Positions 49,473 to 57,830 of a stretch of 64,000 nucleotides of DNA are shown here, one piece after another (position 1 is the first letter of the stretch; each line of letters opens with the position of its first letter). A program made the position numbers and the translations under genes. The notes under the pieces were generated by a model. That model made no database searches. It was not told the DNA's origin and saw only the letters and a list, made by a program, of their open reading frames with translations. The DNA comes from Sporosarcina sp. BI001-red (GTDB taxonomy: Bacteria; Bacillota; Bacilli; Bacillales_A; Planococcaceae), in the NCBI RefSeq assembly GCF_003384035.1, contig NZ_QQAK01000009.1, positions 434,001 to 498,000 on the forward strand, read 5' to 3'.

Positions 49473-50520
49473 ACGCTGGTATTCAATTAAGAAAGACCCA
49501 TTATTCATCGTGACAGACAAGTCACTATTTTTATTGAGAGCATCTGAATTGCTACAAGAAGGTTATACGATCCATGAATGTTTTTCGTTATTGCTCCCGC
49601 ATCATAGTGCGAATAGTTTGAGCCTAATAACGAAGGTAGAAGACATCTTTAGGGAAGGTGCAAACGTTTCCGAAGTATTAAGAGTGCTTGGATTTCCAGA
49701 TAGGATTTTATTGTCTGTCGAGCTATCCGAGAGTGATGGCAGATTGGCAGAAGCTTTAAATGGCGCCTCTGTTCGTCTAAAAGCTGCGCAAGTGAGAAAG
49801 CAGAAATTCATACAAGCTGCGACCTATCCTGTCGTGCTCATGTTTGCCATGGCACTATTGCTTATCGCGTTTAAAATCTATTTTTTACCGAACTTTGAAA
49901 CCCTAGCAACCTCACGCGCTTCAACGACTCAAGGGGTTGAAAAGTATTTACCTCGTATTGTAGCAAAAGCCCCTGATTTCCTGTTATTTGGTATCGGAAT
50001 GGGGGGAGCATTATTCCTAGTAGGTAGATTCTATTTACGACGATTACACCCAGGAGCAAAAATAAAGAGAGTATTGGCCATCCCGTTTGTTGGTGATATG
50101 TATAGTAGCATTTTGACCCGACTTTTTGCTTCTGAGACCGGGAATTTACTTAGAGCGGGAAATTCAATTCAAGAAGCGATGCTCATTTTAAAGAATCAAC
50201 AAACGGATCTCATTTTAGCACAAGTCGCAACGTCGATTCATGAAGAAGCTGGAAAAGGAGAGCCATTTCATATGGCGATAGAACTAACAGATGGACTTAC
50301 TCGTGACTTATCTTTCTTTGCTAAACATGGTTCTGATAGTGGGCATTTACCGAAGGAGTTACTTCTCTATAGCGAACAGTTAGGTAATGCGATAGATCTA
50401 AAAGTGAACCGGTTGATGGCCATGCTTCAACCTATCTTATTCGTCATTCTAGCGGTGTGTATAATAGCAGCCTATTTAGCACTACTTTTACCCGTCTATG
50501 GAATGATAAAAAACATGTAA
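49435..50520 (+). CDS. comGB: Competence pilus platform protein ComGB
   Basis: This is a PilC/GspF-type inner-membrane platform protein of the competence pseudopilus. The 361-residue protein has two GspF domains and three membrane helices (near 123-145, 178-200 and 335-358). TTG 49435 lies inside the end of comGA with GGGAGAG upstream; later starts are possible. Sequence is intact. Confidence 0.9.
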   Translation: MRESTAAPIILRKRWYSIKKDPLFIVTDKSLFLLRASELLQEGYTIHECFSLLLPHHSANSLSLITKVEDIFREGANVSEVLRVLGFPDRILLSVELSESDGRLAEALNGASVRLKAAQVRKQKFIQAATYPVVLMFAMALLLIAFKIYFLPNFETLATSRASTTQGVEKYLPRIVAKAPDFLLFGIGMGGALFLVGRFYLRRLHPGAKIKRVLAIPFVGDMYSSILTRLFASETGNLLRAGNSIQEAMLILKNQQTDLILAQVATSIHEEAGKGEPFHMAIELTDGLTRDLSFFAKHGSDSGHLPKELLLYSEQLGNAIDLKVNRLMAMLQPILFVILAVCIIAAYLALLLPVYGMIKNM

Positions 50521-50533
50521 AGGAGCAAATTCA

Positions 50534-50755
50534 ATGAAGTTCTTACGGAATGAAAAAGCTTTTACATTAATTGAAATGATGATTGTTTTGCTAATTATTT
50601 CTGTACTCATTTTAGTTGCGATTCCAAATGTGACAAAACACTCCAAATCGATAGATTCGAAGGGCTGCGATGCTTATTTGAATATAATTGTAATGAAAAG
50701 CAACCTATATGAAAAACTCAATGGTTTCAAGGGTTACAGTGTTTTTGAGGAGTGA
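50534..50755 (+). pseudogene. comGC: comGC 5' fragment, interrupted by the mobile element
   Basis: ComGC is the major pseudopilin of the DNA-uptake filament. This part encodes the prepilin leader KAFTLIEMMIVLLIIS, the membrane helix and SKSIDSKGCDA (47 residues). At ATGCTT (50670-50675) the frame enters the element and ends after 26 foreign codons. The rest of the gene is at 60741-60934. Joining at the core gives GCD-A-F-I-K-M-V in frame and a normal 109-residue ComGC. AAAGGAGC precedes the ATG. As it stands the product lacks the C-terminal pilin domain. Confidence 0.93.
50661..50706 (+). repeat. Left junction (attL) of the comGC element
   Basis: Host comGC sequence up to AGGGCTGCG is followed by the core ATGCTT (50670-50675) and the element arm ATTTGAATATAATTG. 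A GCAACCT arm at 50700-50706 is the inverse of AGGTTGC at 60728-60734, so it belongs to the reconstructed phage-type site. Confidence 0.8.
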
Positions 50756-50788
50756 TATATAAATCTAATGGAAGAAGGCGATGGTGAA

Positions 50789-51070
50789 ATGCGGACAGTA
50801 GTAGAGAAATTAAAAGGACAATTGGATATGTTGCCAGGGGCTATCATAATTACAGTTCAGCGCAAAGACTTGGAAATGTTGATACATGAATTGGAAGAGA
50901 AGACGGAAGAGTGGTCAAATCAGTCGTGTTTAGGTTATGTCATTCAGGGGCTAAATGATGCGGGTCTGGATGGAGCGGAGGGAAGAGAGCTTGTGAGGTA
51001 CGTTCAAAGAGCCGCTGATTCGAAAACACTTAAACAGGCAACGTCTATTTTTAAAAAGTCGAGGATATAG
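50789..51070 (+). CDS. Small acidic protein of unknown function at the left end of the element
   Basis: A product of about 93 residues starting MRTVVEKLKGQLD (an upstream in-frame ATG at 50768 would add 7). It is predominantly helical and charged, with no recognised family. Position next to the attachment site is one where recombination-direction factors are sometimes found, but there is no sequence support for that role. The ribosome binding site is weak (GAAGG), so coding status is less certain. Confidence 0.55.
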   Translation: MRTVVEKLKGQLDMLPGAIIITVQRKDLEMLIHELEEKTEEWSNQSCLGYVIQGLNDAGLDGAEGRELVRYVQRAADSKTLKQATSIFKKSRI

Positions 51071-51315
51071 ACGAACAGCAGGCTTGTAACCCTAAAGAAC
51101 ATGAAGTTAAATGTTAAACCATGGAAATTAGTGTTGACAACACTTATAACATAAAAACATGAAAAATAAAAGGTGCTTTTGCCCTATCTTTCAATAAAGT
51201 GTTGAAGTACTATGATGCACGTGATATTGTATTCAACAGAGTAAAGCAACCTTGCGAATTTATTTGTACTGGCTGTTGATATAACAACAAATTAAAAACA
51301 GAAGGAGATTTAAAA

Positions 51316-51924
51316 ATGGGAAGAACAAAAAAGAGTGAGCAATGTAGAACAGTTAGCAAATTATTTCTTGAAAATGATATTGATTTGTCTTTGGTTAGTG
51401 CGGGTGTAACTCTCTATCAGTCATTAGCAAAAGCTGAGGAGCGTACTCGCAAGAGAAAGGACTACGTTGTTAAAGGGATTAAATTCATGTTTGATTCTGA
51501 GGATAGAAAAGCCTTACTTGAAGTAATTAAAGGTGATAAGGATTTTTGGCAAGCGTGGGTAAACCAAAATAAAAGTTTTGAGAGAACAGGACTTGAAAGT
51601 GATAGACCAACTATCCACAGATTGAATCCTGATGGCAACTATGAGATTGGGAATATTGCAGTACTTCCTTATGGAGAACATCAACAGGAACACGCTAAAG
51701 CTGTTTTGATTATTGACACTGATGATTGTGAAATATATAGCCATAAAAGTCTAACAAAAATGGCTCAATCAGAGGGCGTTAAACAATCCAAAGTCAATGC
51801 CATGAGCAAAGCTTTTCGTGAAGACGATGTTTTTCTACAGCAAAAGAAGAAAGCTAAAAAAAAATTAGCTGATAGAAACAGGGAGTTTTGTGAAAAGCAA
51901 GGCATAGAATACCGACCAATTTAG
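51316..51924 (+). CDS. Putative HNH-like/DNA-interacting element protein
   Basis: The function is not recognised. The 202-residue protein has a central segment RPTIHRLNPDGNYEIGNIAV near residues 97-116, which resembles the beta-beta-alpha hinge of HNH/homing-type nucleases (the DGxYExGN pattern). Canonical histidines are only partly present. The C-terminus is Lys-rich. AGAAGGAGAT precedes the ATG, so it is a well-formed gene. It precedes the Rep-like gene. Confidence 0.7.
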   Translation: MGRTKKSEQCRTVSKLFLENDIDLSLVSAGVTLYQSLAKAEERTRKRKDYVVKGIKFMFDSEDRKALLEVIKGDKDFWQAWVNQNKSFERTGLESDRPTIHRLNPDGNYEIGNIAVLPYGEHQQEHAKAVLIIDTDDCEIYSHKSLTKMAQSEGVKQSKVNAMSKAFREDDVFLQQKKKAKKKLADRNREFCEKQGIEYRPI

Positions 51925-51949
51925 AATGGGTGTATTTCTTTTTAGCTCA

Positions 51950-51982
51950 GACAAAGTGCCTTTCTTTTGTGGGTGCTTTGTC
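51950..51982 (+). repeat. Stem-loop upstream of the Rep gene
   Basis: GACAAAGTGCC pairs with GGTGCTTTGTC, allowing two G:U, with an 11-base loop. No clear T-run follows, so termination is less likely. It could be a leader structure or origin-associated hairpin. Confidence 0.5.
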
Positions 51983-52096
51983 GTCCTATAATAACACTAG
52001 GATATGGTTGTTTTTTAGAAATCTAATCTTAGTTTTAATCCTAATTATTAATCAATTAGTAACAACTTCAATGTTGGCAGAAAGAGAGTCGTTTCA

Positions 52097-53050
52097 ATGG
52101 TAGCAGTAATAAACAAAAAAGCAGTAATAGGAAAGAGTATTTCATTCATTTCAAACAGGCATAAGCCTTACTTTGAAGTCGATGAAAACAATGCAATCAC
52201 ATCGTACAAGCGGAGTATTTGCATTGATAGAGTAGAGCTAAAAGTAAGATTAGCAGAGGAAGATATTGAGGAATTCACTTCAATGTTCCGTTACCATATC
52301 GAGCATGACCTAAAGCCGAATGGCTATAATTTAATAACCTATGTCATGGATTTGTCAGAACAATTTGGTGTGTATATCAAGATTCAACCGTTTATCAAAT
52401 CTAAAGTGAATGCAGTGATTCAACTTCAATCCAAATTCACGAACAACCTACAAGGTAACAGCCCCTATATACTTGACCTACTGAACCGCCACAAATGGTT
52501 TATAACCCGGTTAGACGTAGCTTTTGACTATAAGACACCCTTCAATACAAGCGCCTATCTAAGGAGGCATGGAGGGCAAAAACAAAAGAACTATGATACA
52601 TCATCATGGGCGGGTTCAATGAGAAACTATAAGCGTACAGCAAACGATTCCCATTATGACCGCAAGGCGGAGAATGAATCACTGGATAGTCGATATACTA
52701 ATCGTTTTGAGGTCAAGTTAAACTTTCTAGAGAGCGATAATATGACATTTTCTAATCTAAATCATTCATTGATAGCTAACCGTCTACGAGCAGAAATGTT
52801 CATTCCATGCCTAAAATACTCCTATTTTTATGAGCGGAAAGTAAAGACGAACAGAGGGCAGAAGGGCTTCATTGACCTTATCAAGCGTTCCAAAAAAGTG
52901 GAGAACGAAAACTATGTGAAATTGCTCCTTAGTGATAGTCAATGGAAAACATTTCGTAAGCATTTCAAGGCGTGTCGTGATGATATAGAGGATTGGTACT
53001 TGCAGAATAGCCATGTTATATATGATTTTCTGTTGCGAAAAGAAAATTAA
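52097..53050 (+). CDS. Rep_trans-like rolling-circle replication initiator
   Basis: This 317-residue protein resembles pT181-type RepC initiators. Shared features in order are the WFITRLDVAFDYK motif (residues 133-145), a tyrosine-containing HYDRKAEN near residue 195 that aligns with the YNKKQE active-site segment, RFEVKLNF near 211, and LLLSDSQWKTFRKHF near the C-terminus. It would nick the origin and start replication of the excised circle. Recognition is by motif memory, not a search. It is preceded by AGAAAGAGAG and long AT-rich sequence. Confidence 0.6.
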   Translation: MVAVINKKAVIGKSISFISNRHKPYFEVDENNAITSYKRSICIDRVELKVRLAEEDIEEFTSMFRYHIEHDLKPNGYNLITYVMDLSEQFGVYIKIQPFIKSKVNAVIQLQSKFTNNLQGNSPYILDLLNRHKWFITRLDVAFDYKTPFNTSAYLRRHGGQKQKNYDTSSWAGSMRNYKRTANDSHYDRKAENESLDSRYTNRFEVKLNFLESDNMTFSNLNHSLIANRLRAEMFIPCLKYSYFYERKVKTNRGQKGFIDLIKRSKKVENENYVKLLLSDSQWKTFRKHFKACRDDIEDWYLQNSHVIYDFLLRKEN

Positions 53051-53082
53051 TGGGGACAACTCATCTATGAATAACCCTAAGT

Positions 53083-53138
53083 AGGCCGTATACACGTCCT
53101 GTGAGTAACTTCTATACTTTAAGGGGTGTTTACGGTCT
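53083..53138 (+). repeat. Inverted repeat downstream of the Rep gene
   Basis: AGGCCGTATACAC (53083-53095) is imperfectly complementary to GTGTTTACGGTCT (53126-53138), spaced by 30 bp. Similar structures act as replication origins in rolling-circle plasmids; here this is only a structural observation. Confidence 0.4.
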
Positions 53139-53167
53139 TGAGGGCTTATATGAGCGTTTAGGAGTAA

Positions 53168-53425
53168 TTATACCGTAGTGCGTTTAATATTGTATTCTTT
53201 AAATTCGTTTTCCAGTAATTGAACAAATTCAGATGGTTTTATCTCTAATCCATCTGATAACAGAAAAATTGTTGTTATAGTTGGTTGTTTAATATTCCTT
53301 TCCATCATGCTGATATAAGTTCTATCTAAACTGCTTCTATGAGCTAACTCCTCTTGTGATAGTTTCAGAGATTTACGTAGCCTTTTTAAAACCGCACCAA
53401 CTGTAATATTTTCAATTTCATTCAA
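53168..53425 (-). CDS. Xre-family helix-turn-helix regulator
   Basis: This 85-residue repressor-like protein has an HTH of the Cro/CI type (LKLSQEELAHRSSLDRTYISMMERN, described here by its first and last positions near residues 23-47). TTG 53425 is used since AAAAAGGAG lies nine bases upstream. It is the only gene on the minus strand of the element, placed between rep and the following gene; it may control rep or recombination genes. Confidence 0.82.
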   Translation of the reverse strand: MNEIENITVGAVLKRLRKSLKLSQEELAHRSSLDRTYISMMERNIKQPTITTIFLLSDGLEIKPSEFVQLLENEFKEYNIKRTTV

Positions 53426-53659
53426 GAGATAAATCTCCTTTTTAAACAATTACAATGGTAAAAAGCATTCATAACCACGTACTACAGTCTACAAAAAAGA
53501 ATAAGTATCATTAACTTGAGGTGTATAGTAAAATATACACTGTATACTATAGTCTCATTTTACGTTGTGAAAAAGTGTTTTTTATTTGTGTTATTAAGCC
53601 GAGGTTATTTGGTCTGTGTAATGGGCGTTGAAATGAAATAGCAGCAAGGAGTGGTAGGT

Positions 53660-54391
53660 ATGATGAAAAATAAGGTTTTTAGAGGGTTTTTATTCTATGC
53701 ATCTGCGACTTTCATAATTATAAGCGTATTTGCAGGAGTCTCATGGTTGTTTTATTACCAAGATGAGGTAGATAACAAGAAAACACTGGCAAATCAAAAA
53801 AAGTCTTTCTATGACGAACAAATGAAGTTACTCAAAGAGGTTTCAAATGATAATAAATCTGAAGAAAGCTTGGAAGTTGCTATGATTTCATATGATATTA
53901 TCAAGGAGATTGAACGTGATGATAGTTATTATCAGAGATATGAAGATGGTAATGAGTATTTGGAGAAGTTGGAAGTAGAGACCACGAAAAGGCTTAATGA
54001 TTCTCTCGAATATCTGTTAGGTAAGGAGTACGATGCTGAGGTATACGGTGAGCTTATGGATTTTTATAGAGAAATCCCTGATTACATCAGTAAAGAGAAT
54101 TCGGTTTTATTGGCGCAAGCAGAAAAAATAGCGGATGAAGAATTGCAAACTGAGATTGCCAAGATAGAAGAAGAGAACAAAGATAAAAAGAAGTATACAC
54201 ATGAAAATAGAAAGAGAGCTTTGCAATCAATTTTCCAAACAGGTATGTCAGTTAGTGAAGTGAAGAGTGCAATCGGCCCTCCAACTAAGAAATACAGAAG
54301 TGACGAAGCCGAATTTTGGAACTATGAAGATGCCGTGATTTTAACAATAAAGAACGGATTCGTGTATGACATTACATATCCTTCTAATTGA
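53660..54391 (+). CDS. Membrane-anchored protein with SmpA-like C-terminal domain
   Basis: This protein of about 243 residues has an N-terminal membrane anchor (residues 8-32), a long helical and highly charged middle part, and a C-terminal segment FQTGMSVSEVKSAIGPPTKK that resembles the start of SmpA/OmlA-fold domains. That points to an exported, surface-side location. Function is unknown. AAGGAG lies ten bases before ATG 53660. It is followed by a terminator. Confidence 0.75.
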   Translation: MMKNKVFRGFLFYASATFIIISVFAGVSWLFYYQDEVDNKKTLANQKKSFYDEQMKLLKEVSNDNKSEESLEVAMISYDIIKEIERDDSYYQRYEDGNEYLEKLEVETTKRLNDSLEYLLGKEYDAEVYGELMDFYREIPDYISKENSVLLAQAEKIADEELQTEIAKIEEENKDKKKYTHENRKRALQSIFQTGMSVSEVKSAIGPPTKKYRSDEAEFWNYEDAVILTIKNGFVYDITYPSN

Positions 54392-54413
54392 GTACAAATT
54401 ATTTTATGAAGTT

Positions 54414-54443
54414 GGAGGTAGAGTTTATAGCTCTACCTTTTTC
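54414..54443 (+). terminator. Terminator after the membrane-anchored element protein
   Basis: AGGTAGAG pairs with CTCTACCT around a 7-base loop, followed by TTTTC. It starts the 416-bp non-coding stretch to the resolvase. Confidence 0.75.
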
Positions 54444-54698
54444 TATACGCATCGGTAGCAAAAATGAATGACCGTTACCTCAGGCGAGACGATAGCTTTT
54501 AGTGGGAATGACATTTAGTCATTGATGAATCAAGATGAAATACAAATAAAACCTGTATAACTCTCGTCACATGATTGATGAGACATATAGTGACGGTACG
54601 TAAGTAAAAACTTATCATTGTTTGAACTGTGTGATTATGGAAGATTATTTTCACGCAGAAACATAGGCTTTAACGATGGCGCTTACAGAAGCACTTCT

Positions 54699-54780
54699 GG
54701 TGTCGTAACTTAAAAGTATTGACACCGAAAGCCTGACGCCGTAATATCAAGGTATCGAATGGTGTCACATCAAGGTGTCA
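54699..54780 (+). promoter_or_regulatory. Candidate res site upstream of the small resolvase
   Basis: A cluster of six related hexamers occurs within 82 bp: GGTGTC (54699), GACACC (54721), GACGCC (54735), GGTATC (54751), GGTGTC (54761) and GGTGTC (54774). The first two form an inverted pair. Several spaced half-sites just before a resolvase gene are the layout expected of a res recombination site. Confidence 0.5.
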
Positions 54781-54807
54781 TAAATATATGTGGAACGAGG
54801 AAATGAA

Positions 54808-55386
54808 ATGACAGTATATGGATATGCGAGGGTATCGACTAAGGGACAAGACCTAGAGGTACAGATTACGGACTTAACCAGGGAGAATGTTGAACACATC
54901 TATCAAGAGAAGTTCACAGGTACTTCAACTGACAGACCGCAACTAAAAGAACTGCTTAACATCTTGCAAGGTGGCGACAAATTGGTTGTAACCAAATTAG
55001 ACCGCTTGGCAAGAAATACAAGGGAAGGAATTGATTTAATAAATTCCCTATTTGAAAAGGGAGTTAAGGTTCATGTTTTAAATGTTGGCTTACTAGAAGA
55101 CACAAGTATGGGGAGATTCTTTTTAACAACACTATTGGCGGTTGCTGAAATGGAACGTAACATGATTGTTGAGCGTACACAGGAAGGAAAAGCGATTGCA
55201 AGACTGAATCCCAACTATCGTGAGGGTCGTAAACCTACATATACAAAGGCGCAGTTAGAACATGCTCTAAGCATGTTGGAGGGTCATTCCTACAATCAAG
55301 TGGCAGAAAAGACGGGTATCAGTAAAAGCACTCTAATCAGAGCCATGAATAAGCGTAAGGCAAAAGAAGCGACTCGGGATAGCTAA
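54808..55386 (+). CDS. Small serine recombinase (resolvase/invertase family)
   Basis: This 192-residue serine recombinase starts [14 protein letters not shown] with the nucleophile Ser10. The catalytic domain includes [12 protein letters not shown] and the long helix [14 protein letters not shown]. The C-terminal Hin-type DNA-binding HTH is [23 protein letters not shown] lies upstream of ATG 54808. It probably resolves multimers of the excised circle using the res-like cluster upstream; an inversion role cannot be excluded. Confidence 0.9.
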   Translation: MTVYGYARVSTKGQDLEVQITDLTRENVEHIYQEKFTGTSTDRPQLKELLNILQGGDKLVVTKLDRLARNTREGIDLINSLFEKGVKVHVLNVGLLEDTSMGRFFLTTLLAVAEMERNMIVERTQEGKAIARLNPNYREGRKPTYTKAQLEHALSMLEGHSYNQVAEKTGISKSTLIRAMNKRKAKEATRDS

Positions 55387-55759
55387 TAAGTATCGGTGAC
55401 ATTCGGCTGAAGACTTTGCGAAATGGAGTGCTTTTGCGAAGGTGACGTTCAGGTAATTAGATAAGAAAATGAGTATTCCGTTAGGCTTTTTTTCTTATCT
55501 AATTACTTCATGAATTCTTGTGAAATATTGATTTTATTAATAGGGTAGTAAGTTGTTCTAAAGATAGTCTGAGAGGTTGTAGAAGCGTCACAGTACCTCT
55601 TTGAAACTGGGGTTGATATACAAACAAGCAGAGAAGTTCGAAGGGCATCAACGGGTCGTTTAATGGGTAGCCCATCCTTTCCGATATTCGATAAAAGTAT
55701 AAAATGGAATATGCCGTACCAGATGCACACACACACCGAAAGAGAAGGAGCGAAACGAC
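55387..55759 (+). other. 373-bp intergenic region between the two recombinase genes
   Basis: No coding sequence is supported. It contains a direct repeat GGTGACATTC (55395) / GGTGACGTTC (55441), a repeated TTTGCGAA between them, and the perfect 17-bp inverted repeat described separately. The remainder before the large recombinase shows nothing convincing apart from a ribosome binding site (AGAAGGAG). Confidence 0.6.
55453..55506 (+). terminator. Perfect 17-bp inverted repeat, probable terminator
   Basis: GTAATTAGATAAGAAAA (55453-55469) is perfectly complementary to TTTTCTTATCTAATTAC (55490-55506). It lies after the small resolvase and has a T-run inside the right arm. It could end the resolvase transcript or be a recombinase-binding dyad. 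Confidence 0.55.
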
Positions 55760-57508
55760 ATGACGGGAAATAGAGTAGTAGTTTATACGAGGGTTTCAAC
55801 AGACAAAGAGGAGCAGAAAAAGTCTTTGGAGAATCAGATGCAGATTTACACTGACTATTGCAATCATAAAAATCTAGAGTTAGTTGAAATCTATGCTGAT
55901 GAAAGAAGTGGAACAAATGCGAGGCGTAAAGGCTTCATTAGAATGATGTATGATGCGGGATTGAACTACATAAAGGATGATGAGAATGTTGATACCTTTG
56001 TTACTACAAAGAGAGAGCCAAAATTTGACCTAATCATAGTCAAAGATACAACCAGATTCAGCAGAAATGCAGAGATAGCGGAATCAGTTGTCAAACGATT
56101 AATGAGAATGGGAGTACAAATATTGTTTGAAAATGTAAACCTTAAAACGTCTGATGAAAATTGGGGGTTAATTGGTAGCTTTCTTTTCAAAATGGGGGAA
56201 AATGAGTCAGCTAGTTTAGGTAAGAAAATCAGACAAACGAAGTATTATAACGCTATAAATATGAGGTATAGACCTGCCAGGCTTCCATATGGCTACACTT
56301 GGGATGAGGAAAGAAACATTGTAAAAGTTCCAGAACAGGCGGAAATTGTGGAACGTATTTACAATAGTTACGCTAAAAAAGGTTCTATGATATTAACGAA
56401 GGAATTAAACAATGAAGGGATTAAAACCCAAAAAGGTCATGAGTGGTCGGGGGACAAAATAACACGTATTATTAAGAATCGTATTTACACAGGTACAGCG
56501 GTTGTTAACCGCTCTTACAAAGCTAATGTGACAGACACAAAGCGCTTACAACGTGATGAGAGTGAGTACATCCTCATTCCAAATGCAGTACCATCTATCG
56601 TTACATTAAAGCAGTACGAAGAGGTGAATAAGATACGGGAAAGCCGAATCAATAAATCTGATAAGAATAGACGTGGTCGGAAGATTTCTTATGATGATAT
56701 CTACTTTCAGAAAATAAAATGTGGTTCGTGTGGTAAAGGGTTTAAGAAGCACACAACTATAGGCAGTGGTAAAAAGAAGAAAATCAATTACATGTGTATG
56801 GGAAGAGCAAAGGGTAACAACTGCAATACTAGGGGAATTGCATTGAACAATCTGGACAAGGGATTAAGTGAAATAACAATAAATTCCCATGTAGAATCAA
56901 TAAAGGAGCAAGTAGAGTTCATGCAGTTAATGGATAGATTAGAAATTGAGCTTGAACGCATTGAAGAAAGTAGAAGTCAATTACAGGAGGAATTGAGTGA
57001 GCTAAAAAGTGATTGTGATAGATTTTTGAGTACGATAGATAGCTACAGAAAAAATGGACAGGAGAAATTAGCTTTGGGTTTTGAAATAAAGTATGACAAC
57101 GCTACACTGGAACTAGGGGCATTAGAAACGCAACTTGCGGATATAAGCTTTGAAAAGATTCAAAGGTTAAAAATCAAAGTGGAGCATAAGAAAGAGCTTA
57201 TTCAGCAATTAACCCATAGCAAGAGTTTAAGTAATGAGGGAAAACTTAAACTCCTAAAGAAGGTTGTTGTGACTGACTATGAGCTTGAATACTTCTTTAC
57301 AATGCCAAATTATGACGACGAAATCCAAGAGTTCAATAGTATTTTCAAGGGAAATCCAATCGAAAATGGATTTCAACCGAATTCTAGTGGAATTACTGTA
57401 AGAAGAAATCATAAAGAAGCTCGGGAGTATTTCAAACAGCTAATCGAGAGTTATGAAGACTGGGATAATTTTAAACGAGATTATCCATATCAGGATTGTG
57501 GAGATTAA
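55760..57508 (+). CDS. Large serine recombinase (integrase of the comGC element)
   Basis: This 582-residue site-specific recombinase probably drives integration into and excision from comGC. The N-terminal resolvase domain has VVYTRVSTDKEEQ with nucleophile Ser13 and KDTTRFSRN near residue 95. The recombinase domain is at about 160-290, and the zinc ribbon uses C321, C324, C346 and C355. A coiled-coil region (about 385-490) precedes a C-terminal tail. AGAAGGAGCG precedes the ATG. It stands inside the element, about 3.2 kb from the right junction, not adjacent to an att site as is common. Confidence 0.95.
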   Translation: MTGNRVVVYTRVSTDKEEQKKSLENQMQIYTDYCNHKNLELVEIYADERSGTNARRKGFIRMMYDAGLNYIKDDENVDTFVTTKREPKFDLIIVKDTTRFSRNAEIAESVVKRLMRMGVQILFENVNLKTSDENWGLIGSFLFKMGENESASLGKKIRQTKYYNAINMRYRPARLPYGYTWDEERNIVKVPEQAEIVERIYNSYAKKGSMILTKELNNEGIKTQKGHEWSGDKITRIIKNRIYTGTAVVNRSYKANVTDTKRLQRDESEYILIPNAVPSIVTLKQYEEVNKIRESRINKSDKNRRGRKISYDDIYFQKIKCGSCGKGFKKHTTIGSGKKKKINYMCMGRAKGNNCNTRGIALNNLDKGLSEITINSHVESIKEQVEFMQLMDRLEIELERIEESRSQLQEELSELKSDCDRFLSTIDSYRKNGQEKLALGFEIKYDNATLELGALETQLADISFEKIQRLKIKVEHKKELIQQLTHSKSLSNEGKLKLLKKVVVTDYELEYFFTMPNYDDEIQEFNSIFKGNPIENGFQPNSSGITVRRNHKEAREYFKQLIESYEDWDNFKRDYPYQDCGD

Positions 57509-57560
57509 GCAGACTGAAAGACTAAGTCCGGAAGGGTTACTGGAGTTTCTTCTATATGGA

Positions 57561-57604
57561 TTGTGCGATTCATTTGACCTAAATGAATCGCACAATTTTT
57601 TTGT
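57561..57604 (+). terminator. Terminator after the large serine recombinase
   Basis: TGTGCGATTCATTT pairs with AAATGAATCGCACA around 5 bases, followed by ATTTTTTTG. The remaining AT-rich region up to 57803 shows no gene. Confidence 0.88.
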
Positions 57605-57803
57605 ATTATAATGAGCTTGTTTTTCTTAAAGCAAGTAGTCATAGCATCGGGTTTTATTAGAGTGCCAAAGATTAATAACAGAAATTACTTTCAATAATAC
57701 ATACAAGTGATAAAATAGGATTAAAGCCACTAAACTATAACAACTTTTTGGTAGATAAATAGTCATCTGAAATGAAAAATGCAATATAAATTCAGGGTTA
57801 GCT

Positions 57804-57809
57804 ATAATT
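57804..57809 (+). promoter_or_regulatory. -10 box of the nuclease/ATPase operon
   Basis: A perfect TATAAT lies about 22 bp before the TTG start of the nuclease gene; the matching -35 (TGCAAT, 17 bp upstream) is weak. An independent promoter fits the strong terminator upstream. Confidence 0.5.
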
Positions 57810-57830
57810 AATCTTTAAGGGGCGAACATA

